Source: Hyphomicrobiales bacterium (GTDB taxonomy: Bacteria; Pseudomonadota; Alphaproteobacteria; Rhizobiales; Rhizobiaceae). Taken from it: a stretch of DNA of 64,000 bases. The position numbers and the translations under genes were made by a program. The notes beneath the pieces are model-generated. The model was not told the DNA's origin and did no database searches. It saw nothing but the letters and a program-made list of their open reading frames with translations. This document shows positions 1 to 8,994 of this stretch, piece by piece. The stretch covers positions 23,863-87,862 of the forward strand of contig UBMU01000037.1 of NCBI GenBank assembly GCA_900466605.1, in the 5' to 3' direction. Within the stretch, counting starts at the first letter, position 1; the number at the start of each line of letters is the position of its first letter.

Positions 1-1
1 G

Positions 2-616
2 ATCCGCGTGCTCGGCAGCGGCCGCCTGCTCATCGTATTCGCGATGACTGCGCTCGGATACGGCGGCACATTCGTCGCCTTCACCTTCCTTGCTTCAATC
101 CTTCAGGACATCACCGGGTTTGCTGCCGGCACGGTCAGCCTCATTCTCGTGGTCTACGGCATCGCGATCGCTATCGGCAATATCGCCGGCGGCCGGTTCG
201 CCAACCGCAGTCCCGTACGCGCCTTGACCGGATTGTTCATTGCCCAGGCGATCGTGCTGGTGCTGTTCAGCTTCACCGCGCCGTCGCCCTGGTTGGCCGT
301 TCCGACGCTGGCTGCACTCGGCTTCCTCTCCTTCGCCAACGTGCCCGGCCTGCAGATCTATGTCGTGCAGCTCGCACAACAGGTTCGTCCTGCCGCTGTG
401 GACGTCGCATCGGCACTGAACATTGCGGCCTTCAATCTCGGAATTGCCGCAGGTGCGTGGATCGGCGGGCTGGTGGTCGAATCCTCGCTCGGCCTCGGGG
501 CCACGCCATGGGTTGGGGCAATCCTCGTCATCGGGGCCTTGGTCCTCACTCTCTGGAGCCGGATTCTAGATAGCCGCTTTGCGTCCGATACGAGCGTCGC
601 CACGCAAGCTGCATGA
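2..616 (+). CDS. MFS transporter, C-terminal part (5' end outside window)
   Basis: The reading frame is open from the first base, so the gene starts before the window; about 204 residues of the C-terminal half are visible. They form roughly six hydrophobic membrane segments separated by short loops with basic residues (for example NRSPVRAL), as in the second half of a drug:H+ antiporter of the DHA1 (AraJ-like) MFS class. Expected role is export of a small molecule across the inner membrane; the substrate cannot be told. The tail after the last membrane segment is short and polar. A strong intrinsic terminator follows 30 bp after the stop, so this is the last gene of its transcript. Confidence 0.8.
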   Translation: MRVLGSGRLLIVFAMTALGYGGTFVAFTFLASILQDITGFAAGTVSLILVVYGIAIAIGNIAGGRFANRSPVRALTGLFIAQAIVLVLFSFTAPSPWLAVPTLAALGFLSFANVPGLQIYVVQLAQQVRPAAVDVASALNIAAFNLGIAAGAWIGGLVVESSLGLGATPWVGAILVIGALVLTLWSRILDSRFASDTSVATQAA

Positions 617-645
617 TCCGGACAGCCGGATCGGATTTCAATGAT

Positions 646-687
646 CGGCCTACGCGAAGGTGCTTCGCGTAGGCCGTTGTTGTTTCT
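646..687 (+). terminator. Intrinsic terminator after MFS gene
   Basis: Perfect 14-bp inverted repeat (CGGCCTACGCGAAG / CTTCGCGTAGGCCG) with a 3-nt loop, followed by a T-rich tail (TTGTTGTTTCTG). This is a textbook rho-independent terminator closing the MFS transcript. Confidence 0.85.
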
Positions 688-800
688 GCGTGCAGGCGGC
701 GGTAATCTGCATGGGGCTCGAAGGGGCCGGTGGTTGTTGTCTGTCAGCCGCCCAGGCTATGGCAGAATCTGCGGAGGTGCCTCCAGCGAGGGGTGAGTTC

Positions 801-1049
801 ATGGAAGAGCGGTGTCCTGGCCCTTGGAATGTATGCGTGCTGATGCGTACTGGCAGAGACGGCGCCGTCGAGTTTGTCGGAACCGCCAAAGAGGCACTTG
901 CAAAGCTGCGAAAGGACTGGCCGATCCGCGGACCCGGATTTGCCCGGGCCATCGAGACTTGCCAAGATGCTGTTCGCAATTGGTCGCCGTCCTATCTCGC
1001 GCGAATAGCCTTCGAGGAGGCAGTGAGGGAGGCGGGGCTTGCCGTGTGA
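801..1049 (+). CDS. DUF982 domain protein
   Basis: An 82-residue protein. The frame is open further upstream, but the ATG at 801 is preceded by GAGGGGTGAG as ribosome binding site, and the family's conserved pattern (a PW-x-V start, then a GP-motif region, a Trp-Pro, and a conserved A-x-x-C helix) begins just after it. DUF982 proteins are small, almost exclusively rhizobial, often plasmid-borne and of unknown function. No signal peptide or membrane segment. It sits alone between a terminator and the phosphoketolase gene. Family call is from pattern memory, so moderately sure. Confidence 0.65.
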   Translation: MEERCPGPWNVCVLMRTGRDGAVEFVGTAKEALAKLRKDWPIRGPGFARAIETCQDAVRNWSPSYLARIAFEEAVREAGLAV

Positions 1050-1338
1050 AATACGGTGCCATTGAACAGGAAGCGCAACCACCTGTGAGATTCAGAGTGT
1101 GGTTGCCGTGTCATACTCCGGCACTATCTAGAAGTTCGGGATTCTCTTTTGGGTTGCGCGATTCAGATGCAGCTCCGTAGTAGCGGTTCGCTTGAGACTG
1201 ACTGCCGATGACAGGGCGATTGGCCGCACCAGTGTCGTTCCTGTGAGTTGTTGCGCAATTACCAATTGTCAATGAGAATGGAATTGCAATCTGTAGCGTA
1301 GGATCGATGTGACAACGAGCCAGCGAGGGAGGCTGACA

Positions 1339-3804
1339 ATGGTTTCGCCCCAGATGACGACAGGTACCACTTCACCAACCGACGACTACCAGGGCAGCGC
1401 CGCTCCACTTGGAGCTGAAGAACTCCGCCTGATGGACGCCTACTGGCGGGCATCAAACTATCTGTCGGTCGGCCAGATCTATCTACTCGACAACCCGCTG
1501 CTGAAGCAGCCGCTGAAGCGCGAGCATATCAAGCCCCGGCTGCTGGGCCATTGGGGCACGTCGCCGGGTCTGAACATGCTCTATGTTCATTTGAACCGTA
1601 TGATCAAGCGCGACGACCTTGACATGATCTATGTCATCGGACCCGGCCACGGCGGACCTTCGCTGGTCGCGCATGCTTACCTCGAGGGGACCTACAGCGA
1701 AGTCTACCCGAATATCGGCCAGGATGCGGATGGCCTCAAGCACCTGTTCAAGCAGTTCAGCTTCCCCGGTGGTATTCCAAGCCACGTTGCTCCGGAAACG
1801 CCGGGAAGCATCCATGAGGGCGGTGAGCTGGGGTATGCCTTGAGCCATGCCTATGGCGCGGCCTTCGACAATCCGGATCTGATCGTTGCCTGCGTCGTAG
1901 GCGACGGGGAGGCGGAAACCGGCCCTCTGGCGACCGGATGGCACGGCAACAAGTTTCTCAATCCCGCGCGCGACGGCTGCGTGCTGCCGATCCTGCATCT
2001 GAACGGCTACAAGATTGCCAATCCGTGCTTCCTGGCCCGCATTCCCGAAGCGGAACTCAGGAAGTTCTTTGAAGGAATGGGCTATGCGCCACTCTTCGTC
2101 GAAGGGCATGAGCCCGACAAGGTGCAGCAGCAGTTGGCGGCCGCGATGGATACTGCCGTTGCCGAGATCAAGCGCATATGGGCGGAAGCCCGTGAAAAAG
2201 GCAATCTGAGGCGCCCGGCGTGGCCGATGATCGTTTTCCGGACACCCAAAGGCTGGACTTGCCCGAGCGAGATCGACGGCAAGAAGTGTGAGGGCTACTG
2301 GCGGTCGCACCAGGTTCCGATGGGGGAAATGGACAAGCCCGAGCACATAGAGATTCTGCAGCACTGGATGAATACCTACCGGCCCGGGGAGCTGTTTGAC
2401 GAGGATGGCAGGCTGCGCGCAGAATTTGCCGCGTTGGCGCCGGCCGGTCATCGTCGGATGAGCGACAACCCGCACGCGAACGGAGGCCTGCTTCTGCGTG
2501 ATCTGAAGATGCCCGATTTCCGCGACTACGCCGTCCCGGTGCCGAGCCCCGGAGCGACGACGACGGAATCGGCGCGGGTCATGGGCAAGTTCCTCCGCGA
2601 TATCATGAAGCTCAACCTCAACAGCAAGAACTTCCGGCTGTTCAGCCCCGACGAAAACAACTCCAACCGCTGGCAGGACGTGCTTGAGGTCACCGACCGC
2701 TGCTATATGGCGGAAATCTATCCCGAGGACGATCACCTTTCGCCCGATGGTCGCGTGATGGAGGTGTTGAGTGAGCACCAATGCCAAGGCTGGCTGGAAG
2801 GCTACCTGCTGACGGGACGCCATGGCTTCTTCTCTTGCTACGAAGCCTTCATCCACATCATCGATTCCATGTTCAATCAGCATGCCAAGTGGCTGAAGAT
2901 TTGCAACCATATTCCCTGGCGGCGGCCGGTCGCGTCGCTCAACTACTTTCTGAGCTCGCATGTCTGGCGCCAGGACCACAATGGCTTCAGCCACCAGGAC
3001 CCGGGCTTCATCGACCATGTGGTCAACAAGAAAGCAGAAGTGATACGCGTCTATCTGCCGCCGGATGCCAACACGCTACTTTCCGTCACTGATCACTGCC
3101 TGCGCAGCCGCAACTATGTAAACGTCGTCGTGGCCGGAAAGCAGCCGGCGCCGCAGTGGCTTACCATGGATGAGGCGGTCAAGCACTGCGCCGAAGGTCT
3201 CGGCATCTGGGAATGGGCGAGCAACGATCGGGGATCGGAACCTGATGTGGTCATGGCATGTTGCGGCGACGTTCCGACATTGGAGACGCTGGCTGCGGTG
3301 CAATTGATCCGTGAACACCTGCCGGAATTGAAGGTGCGCGTCATCAATATCGTCAACCTCATGAAGTTGCAGCCGTCCAGCGAGCACCCGCATGGGCTTT
3401 CCGATCGCGACTTCGATGCGCTCTTTACCAAGGACAAGCCTATCATCTTCGCATTCCACGGATATCCGTGGCTGATTCACCGTTTGACCTATCGGCGCAC
3501 CAATCACGGCAATCTGCATGTGCGGGGTTACAAGGAGGAGGGCACCACCACGACGCCGTTCGACATGGTCGTCCTGAACGAGCTCGATCGCTTCCACCTT
3601 GTCGAAGACGTCATCGATCGGCTGCCGCAACTCGGCTCTCGTGCAGCCTACTTCAAGCAGGCGATCCGCGAGAAGCTGATCGAGCACCGGCAGTACATCG
3701 AGAAGCATGGTGATGACATGCCAGAAATCAGCGGCTGGAAGTGGGGCGTGCGGGGACAGGTCGCAGGGCCACGAGGGACGTCGACAGAAGGAGACAACAC
3801 CTGA
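1339..3804 (+). CDS. xfp: Xylulose-5-phosphate/fructose-6-phosphate phosphoketolase
   Basis: An 821-residue, thiamine-diphosphate-dependent phosphoketolase that cleaves xylulose 5-P (or fructose 6-P) with phosphate into acetyl-P plus glyceraldehyde 3-P (or erythrose 4-P). Visible family hallmarks: GPGHGG near residue 101, signature EGGELGYALSHAYGA near 160, the ThDP/Mg GDGEAETG loop near 188, and the DHNGFSHQDPGF signature in the central domain. Length is normal. The ATG at 1339 is chosen over an in-frame GTG at 1309 because GGGAGG lies 7 nt upstream of it. An imperfect palindrome CAATT-ACC-AATTG (1256-1268) lies in the leader and may be a regulator site. No acetate kinase gene is adjacent; the next gene is a glucanase 157 bp downstream on the same strand. 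Confidence 0.95.
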   Translation: MVSPQMTTGTTSPTDDYQGSAAPLGAEELRLMDAYWRASNYLSVGQIYLLDNPLLKQPLKREHIKPRLLGHWGTSPGLNMLYVHLNRMIKRDDLDMIYVIGPGHGGPSLVAHAYLEGTYSEVYPNIGQDADGLKHLFKQFSFPGGIPSHVAPETPGSIHEGGELGYALSHAYGAAFDNPDLIVACVVGDGEAETGPLATGWHGNKFLNPARDGCVLPILHLNGYKIANPCFLARIPEAELRKFFEGMGYAPLFVEGHEPDKVQQQLAAAMDTAVAEIKRIWAEAREKGNLRRPAWPMIVFRTPKGWTCPSEIDGKKCEGYWRSHQVPMGEMDKPEHIEILQHWMNTYRPGELFDEDGRLRAEFAALAPAGHRRMSDNPHANGGLLLRDLKMPDFRDYAVPVPSPGATTTESARVMGKFLRDIMKLNLNSKNFRLFSPDENNSNRWQDVLEVTDRCYMAEIYPEDDHLSPDGRVMEVLSEHQCQGWLEGYLLTGRHGFFSCYEAFIHIIDSMFNQHAKWLKICNHIPWRRPVASLNYFLSSHVWRQDHNGFSHQDPGFIDHVVNKKAEVIRVYLPPDANTLLSVTDHCLRSRNYVNVVVAGKQPAPQWLTMDEAVKHCAEGLGIWEWASNDRGSEPDVVMACCGDVPTLETLAAVQLIREHLPELKVRVINIVNLMKLQPSSEHPHGLSDRDFDALFTKDKPIIFAFHGYPWLIHRLTYRRTNHGNLHVRGYKEEGTTTTPFDMVVLNELDRFHLVEDVIDRLPQLGSRAAYFKQAIREKLIEHRQYIEKHGDDMPEISGWKWGVRGQVAGPRGTSTEGDNT

Positions 3805-3961
3805 GCCGCCAATCTGCAAAGCGACTTGGGGCTTGATGTGACCAGAGGCATCGGCGAGGCCGATGCAGCACGCAACTGACTTTCAACGACGCCGGCGGCG
3901 AGTTGTGGATCAACTGCCGCCCGCAGCGTGGACTTGGAAGCTGTGTGGATGGGGGGTAGGC

Positions 3962-5278
3962 ATGATCGAAGTGTCAACCGCGCCAAATCCGGAGGCCGCG
4001 CCGAGCGACCAGGATTTCGCGCGGCTGCAGTTCACGACGTTGCTCTATTACCTGCATTGCACGAATCCGGACAATGGGCTGGTTCGCGACAAGACACAGG
4101 CCGGCGCGCCTGCCAGCATCGCTGCGGTTGGCATGGCGCTCGCCACAATTCCCGTCGTCGTCGAGCGCGGCCTCATCATTCGCGAATTTGCCGCCAAGAT
4201 CGCGCGGCGCCGGCTTGAATTCCTGATGCAATGTCATCAGGGACCTGAGCCTGACGCCTCGGGCTACAAAGGGTTCTTCTATCATTTTCTCGACATCGAG
4301 ACCGGGCGCCGGGTATGGCAGTGCGAACTGTCGACGATCGATTCGGCCTTTCTGTTCGCGGGGGCCTTGACGGTCGCCACCTACTTCGATGGGGACACCG
4401 CCGACGAAACGAAGATTAGGCAGCTCGCGACCTCGCTTTATGAGCGAGCGGACTGGAACTGGGCATGTGACCACAGTGCGACGCTGACGCACGGCTGGCG
4501 ACCGGAGAGCGGCTTCATTCCCTACCGCTGGCGCGGCTATGACGAAGGCTTGCTTCTTTACATACTGGGCCTCGGATCGCCGACGCATTCCCTGCCATCG
4601 GAGAGCTATGCGGCCTATGCGGCGAGCTATGAGTGGCGCAACATCTTCGGACGCGAACTCCTTTACTCCGGTCCGCTCTTCACGCACCAGCTGTCGCACA
4701 TGTGGATTGATTTCCGCGGCATCCGCGACGAATTCATGCGGGAGCATGACAGCGATTACTTCCAGAACAGCCGGCAGGCCACCTTCGTGCAGCAGGAGTA
4801 TGCAATTCGAAACCCGATGCAATTCGAGGGCTATGGCGAGCACTGCTGGGGATTTACCGCAAGCGACGGCCCTGGCTGGCTGACCGCCGATGTCGGCGGG
4901 GTCCGCAGGGAGTTCTTTGACTACATCGCCCGCGGGGCGCCGTTCGGGCCCGATGATGGAACCGTGTCGCCGTGGGTCGTTGTGGCCTCCCTGCCTTTCG
5001 CGCCGGAGATCGTCATTCCGACCATTCGCAATTTTGCAGGCATGAACCTTGGAATGACACGGCTATATGGGTTCAAGCCGTCGTTCAACCAGACGTTCAA
5101 GGATGAGGATAGCCCGACGGGTTGGTGGATCAGTCCCTATCATTTCGGGATCGATCAGGGACCCGTGGCGCTGATGATCGAAAACTATAGAACGGAGTTC
5201 CTCTGGAACCTCATGCGCAGGTGCGAGCCCGTCGTCAGGGGGCTACGCCGCGCAGGGTTTGAGGGGGGCTGGCTGTAG
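3962..5278 (+). CDS. Glycoamylase-like (GH144-type) protein, COG5368
   Basis: 438 residues from the ATG at 3962, which has GGGGGTAGG just upstream; the frame extends 99 nt further but without a start signal. The protein has the glycoamylase-like (alpha/alpha barrel) features: a Y-x-G-F-x-x-H-F early segment, CELSTIDSAFLFAG, W-x-P-x-SGFIPYRWRGYDEG, an H-x-W-ID-F segment, and ECWG-like EHCWGFTASDGPGW. Relatives include beta-1,2-glucan-degrading GH144 enzymes and the C-terminal domain of cyclic beta-1,2-glucan synthase. No signal peptide is visible, so it should act in the cytoplasm. It lies 157 bp after xfp on the same strand and could be cotranscribed. Substrate is inferred, not shown. Confidence 0.75.
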   Translation: MIEVSTAPNPEAAPSDQDFARLQFTTLLYYLHCTNPDNGLVRDKTQAGAPASIAAVGMALATIPVVVERGLIIREFAAKIARRRLEFLMQCHQGPEPDASGYKGFFYHFLDIETGRRVWQCELSTIDSAFLFAGALTVATYFDGDTADETKIRQLATSLYERADWNWACDHSATLTHGWRPESGFIPYRWRGYDEGLLLYILGLGSPTHSLPSESYAAYAASYEWRNIFGRELLYSGPLFTHQLSHMWIDFRGIRDEFMREHDSDYFQNSRQATFVQQEYAIRNPMQFEGYGEHCWGFTASDGPGWLTADVGGVRREFFDYIARGAPFGPDDGTVSPWVVVASLPFAPEIVIPTIRNFAGMNLGMTRLYGFKPSFNQTFKDEDSPTGWWISPYHFGIDQGPVALMIENYRTEFLWNLMRRCEPVVRGLRRAGFEGGWL

Positions 5279-6434
5279 CGGCTTCATCTGCAACGATGGT
5301 CGATCGTGTAAGGTGCCATTCAAGCAGCGAATGGAGCTCGCCGGCCGATCAGCGAGATCCGCGGAGTTGATCGTTCCGCAGCCAGTTTGGGTTGAAAACG
5401 CGGGTTGCTCTACCCGCTGCCTCTGACGTGTGCACGATGTCCTCTCGCAGCCACCAGTCAATCGCGGTACCAGGCGCTGACAGTTCGCCCTGCTGCAGGT
5501 CGGTCCTCACCAGCAAGGATATCGACTGGTTGCGTGGTGATTTTGCCGCGGCAGTTTCTGCGGCCGACACGGCAGACACAGGCGTCCAGACACCCGTCAT
5601 GACAACTGAAACGCATATTGGAAGCATTTGCGAGCACGACATGACATGTACTCCGCCAGAACCGCTCCGATACTACAACGGTTGAGATCGAGTATATAGT
5701 GCAACAATGTCCGGTTGGTAATACTTCTCGTCGACCGAGAGGATCGGGAAGGCATTTGTCGAATTATGCTCCAGCCTCGTGCCCTGCGACTGTTGGGGAG
5801 GTGGAGATATTGCGGCGGCATCGAGAACAATTTCACGGTTCAAAATGCTATTGCCCATGCAATGATGCAACGTCGTTCCGCTGCACGTCACTTGCTTCAA
5901 ATACCTATGTGGCGACGCAGAACAGGCATAGGGGATCACGTAGGCAGCGCCACCATCTCGGCGATGTCCGACATAGACCCCAGCTCGATGTTGAATGCTG
6001 CCGCAGGCATCTGGCTGGCGTTAGGGAAAGCGCACAGGCGCCACTCTCGCTGGTAGGCGAATTGGAAATGCTTGAGGTGCACCGGCTTCTCTTTTCTGTG
6101 AACGAACGAGCACGGGTCATAGTACTGAACGGGTCCGACCTTGATCTTCACTCCTGGCCACAGCTTCTTCAGCCCGGCTCCGCAGCTTGATCGCTCGAAA
6201 GAGATCCTCCTGCGGCACCGCAAGGCTTGCTTGATCCTCACCGATCAACTGACCTCGCGACGGGAGCTTCCGGGACAGGAGGTGTTGAACGCGCTCGACG
6301 AGGACAAACCCCGACGGTCTGCCTAGCGACATCAATTACTTTCGAACACCCATCCAAGAATCCCTCGGTGCCTCGGCGGCGGGGGATTCGAAGCGGCAAC
6401 TGGCGGATGTCAAAAGACATGGAAACACTAGCTC
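5279..6434. other. Gene-poor stretch with a degenerate fragment
   Basis: About 1,150 bp between the glucanase and a LysR gene, less G+C-rich than its surroundings. Only short overlapping open frames occur, none with a convincing start signal plus family pattern, except the C-terminal protein remnant on the minus strand described separately. Probably eroded former coding DNA. Confidence 0.5.
5936..6190 (-). pseudogene. C-terminal remnant of a hypothetical protein
   Basis: The minus-strand frame ends in a protein-like stretch containing VQYYDPCSF, KHFQFAYQREWRLCAFP and IELGSMSDIAEMV, followed by a normal stop. The F-x-YQ-x-E-x-R and LGS-x-x-DIAE patterns resemble the C-terminus of small accessory proteins that report 'FAYQ(R/K)E(Y/W)R'. 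Upstream, the sense-like signal switches frame around 6190-6240 and no full-length start region is found. This reads as a frameshifted or 5'-deleted gene. The parent family is not identified with certainty. Confidence 0.35.
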
Positions 6435-7322
6435 TCATTCAAAGGCTTCAACAAAAGTCGCGACGATTGCCTTTACAAGACGCGCGGTGATCCTGTCCTT
6501 CTGCCAAAGCGCGGTCATCTCCACCGGCGACGGTACCCACTCCGGCAGGGCCTGAACGAGTTTTCCGGAGGCGAGATGCTGCTCAATCATGAAATTCGGC
6601 AGGTTGGCGATGCCGAGTCCCGCGACCGCGGCGTCGATGAGAATGGTCTGGCGGTTGGCAGCGAAGCCGATCTTCGGCGTCACGTTGGTCACGACACCGT
6701 CGCGGTCACGAAGATCCCATTCGACGAGATCACGTCGGATCGCGAGCGCAGGAACATTCCGCAGGTCCTGGGGACCCTTTATCTCCGGATGCGCCTCGAG
6801 GAAGGTTGGACTGGCAACAAGGGTTCGAGGAAGACTTGCGATCTTCTTCGAGATCAGTCCGGAATCCGCAAGCGAGCCCATCCTCACCACTAGATCGTAG
6901 CCTTCTTCGACCAGCGACACCCGGCGATCCGCCAGGGTCATGTCGATGACGACATCCGGGTAGTTCGCCTTGAACTTAATGAGGGCAGGGGCGAGCACCT
7001 CGGTCGCCATGTCAGGCGGCAGCGAAAGACGGACGGTTCCGGACAACGCGACCTTTTCGTCCTGCACACCAGCAACGGCTTCCTCGGCGAGGAGAAAGGC
7101 ATCTCGGCTCCGATCATAGAGCTGCTGTCCGTGCTCGGTCAGCACGATGCCCTTCTTGGTCCGCCTCACGAGCCGTACATTCAGGGTGTCCTCCAATGCC
7201 GTCAGCCTACGGGAAAGAGTGGCCTTGGAGATGCCTGTGGCACGCTCGGCGGCGGCCAACCCGCCAGCTTGGGCGACACGAATGAACAGCGCGAGGCCAT
7301 CGAAATCCACGAACGTTTTCAT
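6435..7322 (-). CDS. LysR-family transcriptional regulator
   Basis: 295 residues: N-terminal winged helix-turn-helix (FDGLALFIRVAQAGG, then ATGISKATLSRRLTALE, about residues 5-65) and a C-terminal periplasmic-binding-like effector domain (about 90-290). The RRLTALED and LVRRTKKG pattern places it with the CrgA/AaeR-like LysR subgroup. It is divergent from the isochorismatase-family gene at 7435, and a 7-bp inverted repeat sits in the shared upstream region, so it probably regulates the hydrolase/pirin/SDR genes and itself. Confidence 0.9.
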   Translation of the reverse strand: MKTFVDFDGLALFIRVAQAGGLAAAERATGISKATLSRRLTALEDTLNVRLVRRTKKGIVLTEHGQQLYDRSRDAFLLAEEAVAGVQDEKVALSGTVRLSLPPDMATEVLAPALIKFKANYPDVVIDMTLADRRVSLVEEGYDLVVRMGSLADSGLISKKIASLPRTLVASPTFLEAHPEIKGPQDLRNVPALAIRRDLVEWDLRDRDGVVTNVTPKIGFAANRQTILIDAAVAGLGIANLPNFMIEQHLASGKLVQALPEWVPSPVEMTALWQKDRITARLVKAIVATFVEAFE

Positions 7323-7327
7323 GTTTC

Positions 7328-7355
7328 AAAAATGGAACATGAAGTTGGCATTTTT
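7328..7355. promoter_or_regulatory. Candidate LysR operator (inverted repeat)
   Basis: AAAAATG at 7328-7334 and CATTTTT at 7349-7355 form perfect 7-bp arms spaced 14 bp, immediately upstream of the LysR start codon and about 80 bp before the divergent hydrolase. Position and symmetry fit a LysR-type binding site; no experimental support. Confidence 0.45.
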
Positions 7356-7434
7356 CAAGTCTCCCGCTGCGAATGTTTCAACAATATCTTCATCGGCAAG
7401 CAATCACGCTTGTTAAATGAACGGAGACCACATC

Positions 7435-8028
7435 ATGTCCAAGCTGTTCACGCCTGAAAATTCCGCACTCCTCCTGATCGACCACCAGGTCGGCACCATG
7501 CAGCTCATCAAGAACATCGACGTCGCGCAGGCCAAGCGCATGTCACTTGCTCTCGCCAAGGCAGCAAAGATCCTGGGTATCCCCACCGTTCTCACCTCCA
7601 GCCAGGAAGAGCGCCTGCAGGGACCGCTTCTCCCGGAACTGGAAGAAATCCTTCCCGAAGCTTTCGCAAACCGCGTGAAGCGCGAGGGCATCGTCAACGC
7701 CTGGACAGACGCCAACTTCAAGGCGGCCGTCGAGGCCACGGGCCGCAAGAACCTGATCATGGCAGGTGTCACCACCGACGTGTGCCTCGTGTTCCCGGCG
7801 ATCGATGCGGTCGGCGAAGGTTACAACGTGCAGGCCGTGATGGATGCCTCGGGTTCGCCCTACGAGCTCTCGGAAGACATGTCCCGCCGCCGGATGCAGG
7901 ACGCAGGCGTGATCCTGACCGCGACCAACACCATGATCGCCGAACTTGCCCAGAACTGGGGCACGGAAAACGGCCAGAAGCTGATCCAGTTGCTCTTCAC
8001 GGAAGTCCTTCCGCCGATTGGCAACTGA
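7435..8028 (+). CDS. Isochorismatase-family hydrolase (YcaC-like)
   Basis: 197 residues starting at the ATG at 7435, preceded by ACGGAGACCAC. The cysteine-hydrolase triad is visible: Asp16 in LLIDHQVG, Lys82 in VKREG, and nucleophile Cys117 in GVTTDVCLVFPA. Length and the lack of a C-terminal extension fit the YcaC/nicotinamidase-related hydrolases, cytosolic amidase-like enzymes of mostly unknown substrate. First gene of a probable set with pirin and SDR; the divergent LysR is the likely regulator. A true isochorismatase is unlikely, as no siderophore genes are nearby. Confidence 0.88.
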   Translation: MSKLFTPENSALLLIDHQVGTMQLIKNIDVAQAKRMSLALAKAAKILGIPTVLTSSQEERLQGPLLPELEEILPEAFANRVKREGIVNAWTDANFKAAVEATGRKNLIMAGVTTDVCLVFPAIDAVGEGYNVQAVMDASGSPYELSEDMSRRRMQDAGVILTATNTMIAELAQNWGTENGQKLIQLLFTEVLPPIGN

Positions 8029-8062
8029 TCCCCACCGCGCCCGCAGAATGAAGAAGAAAGAC

Positions 8063-8824
8063 ATGAACATTCACGCAGCTCCCGTCATCGGGACGGGCAT
8101 GGTTTCACCCGAGACCCATCAGCAGCGGGCGCATGGACCATTCCAACTTCGCCGCATCCGTCCCGGCATCACGCTGGGGCGGAGCGACCCAGGCTTCGGC
8201 GGTCTCGGTACCATCGACCATGCCAAACTGCAGCCGGGTCTCGTGGTGAGGATGCACGAGCATCGCAACGACGAGATCATCAGCTACATGCGTGCCGGCC
8301 AGATGAAGCACACTGACTCGGCCGGGCACAGCGAGGTTCTGTCGTCACACCGCCTCATGGTCATGAACGCAGGCCACGGCTTCTCGCATGAGGAGGAGGT
8401 GGTTGGCCGCGACCGGATTGAAATGCTGCAGATCTTCGTTCGGCCGGAAATGGCCGAGATGAAGCCCGAGGTCCAGTTCGTCGAACTCACGGAAGCGGAG
8501 CGCAACGGGCAATGGCGACTGCTGACAGGCCCCGTGGGGTCGGATGCACCGACCTTCGTCCGCCAGCAGGTCTATCTTTACGATAGGCATCTGGCGGCAG
8601 GGGAGACTGTCATCCTTCCCGCCAAGGACGGATTTGACCGTTGGTTCTACGTCTTCGACGGGAACGTCTCGGCTGGCAAGCAGGACATCGAAAAATACGC
8701 CGCGCTCATGGTGGGCGATAGCGAGCAGCAGTTCGAGGTCACCGCAAACGAGGCATCCGATGTCGTGGTCTTTCTGGTCGATCGGAACGCCGCCTACTCA
8801 CGCGACGGCACTATGAGCGGCTGA
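8063..8824 (+). CDS. Pirin family protein (cupin-type, quercetinase-like)
   Basis: About 253 residues from the ATG at 8063; an ATG at 8048 and a TTG at 8018 are in frame, and none has a strong ribosome binding site, so the start is uncertain. Bicupin fold: metal-ligand-like H-x-H in RMHEHRNDE, then GHGFSHEEE with the third His and the Glu, all in the N-terminal cupin; the C-terminal half is the degenerate second cupin. Pirins of this kind can bind iron and show quercetin dioxygenase activity or redox sensing. The gene starts 34 bp after the hydrolase stop and is followed by a hairpin, so these two probably form one transcript. Confidence 0.85.
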   Translation: MNIHAAPVIGTGMVSPETHQQRAHGPFQLRRIRPGITLGRSDPGFGGLGTIDHAKLQPGLVVRMHEHRNDEIISYMRAGQMKHTDSAGHSEVLSSHRLMVMNAGHGFSHEEEVVGRDRIEMLQIFVRPEMAEMKPEVQFVELTEAERNGQWRLLTGPVGSDAPTFVRQQVYLYDRHLAAGETVILPAKDGFDRWFYVFDGNVSAGKQDIEKYAALMVGDSEQQFEVTANEASDVVVFLVDRNAAYSRDGTMSG

Positions 8825-8834
8825 GACCGACGTC

Positions 8835-8864
8835 AATGACTGCTCCACGTTTGGAGCAGTCATT
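8835..8864 (+). terminator. Hairpin after pirin gene
   Basis: Perfect 13-bp arms (AATGACTGCTCCA / TGGAGCAGTCATT) with a CGTT loop, 10 bp after the pirin stop; the tail is only weakly T-rich. Probable terminator separating the hydrolase-pirin unit from the SDR. Confidence 0.7.
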
Positions 8865-8994
8865 CTCAACGTTGGAATTTTATACCGCACCCGCACCAGA
8901 CGCACTTCGATAAAATGGCACTCGACTGCCCATGCCGATGCCGTCGTGTGTGGTGATGTCCTGCCATGACAAAAAACGAACTGGAGTAACCATC

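Noticed and set aside
1483..3018. A 511-codon minus-strand open frame inside the phosphoketolase gene
   Set aside because: Antisense shadow of a fully conserved enzyme gene; composition is typical of antisense reading of high-G+C codons and there is no start signal.
7435..8028. Isochorismatase of siderophore synthesis
   Set aside because: No neighbouring siderophore genes, and the protein is of YcaC-like length and pattern, so only the general hydrolase family is claimed.
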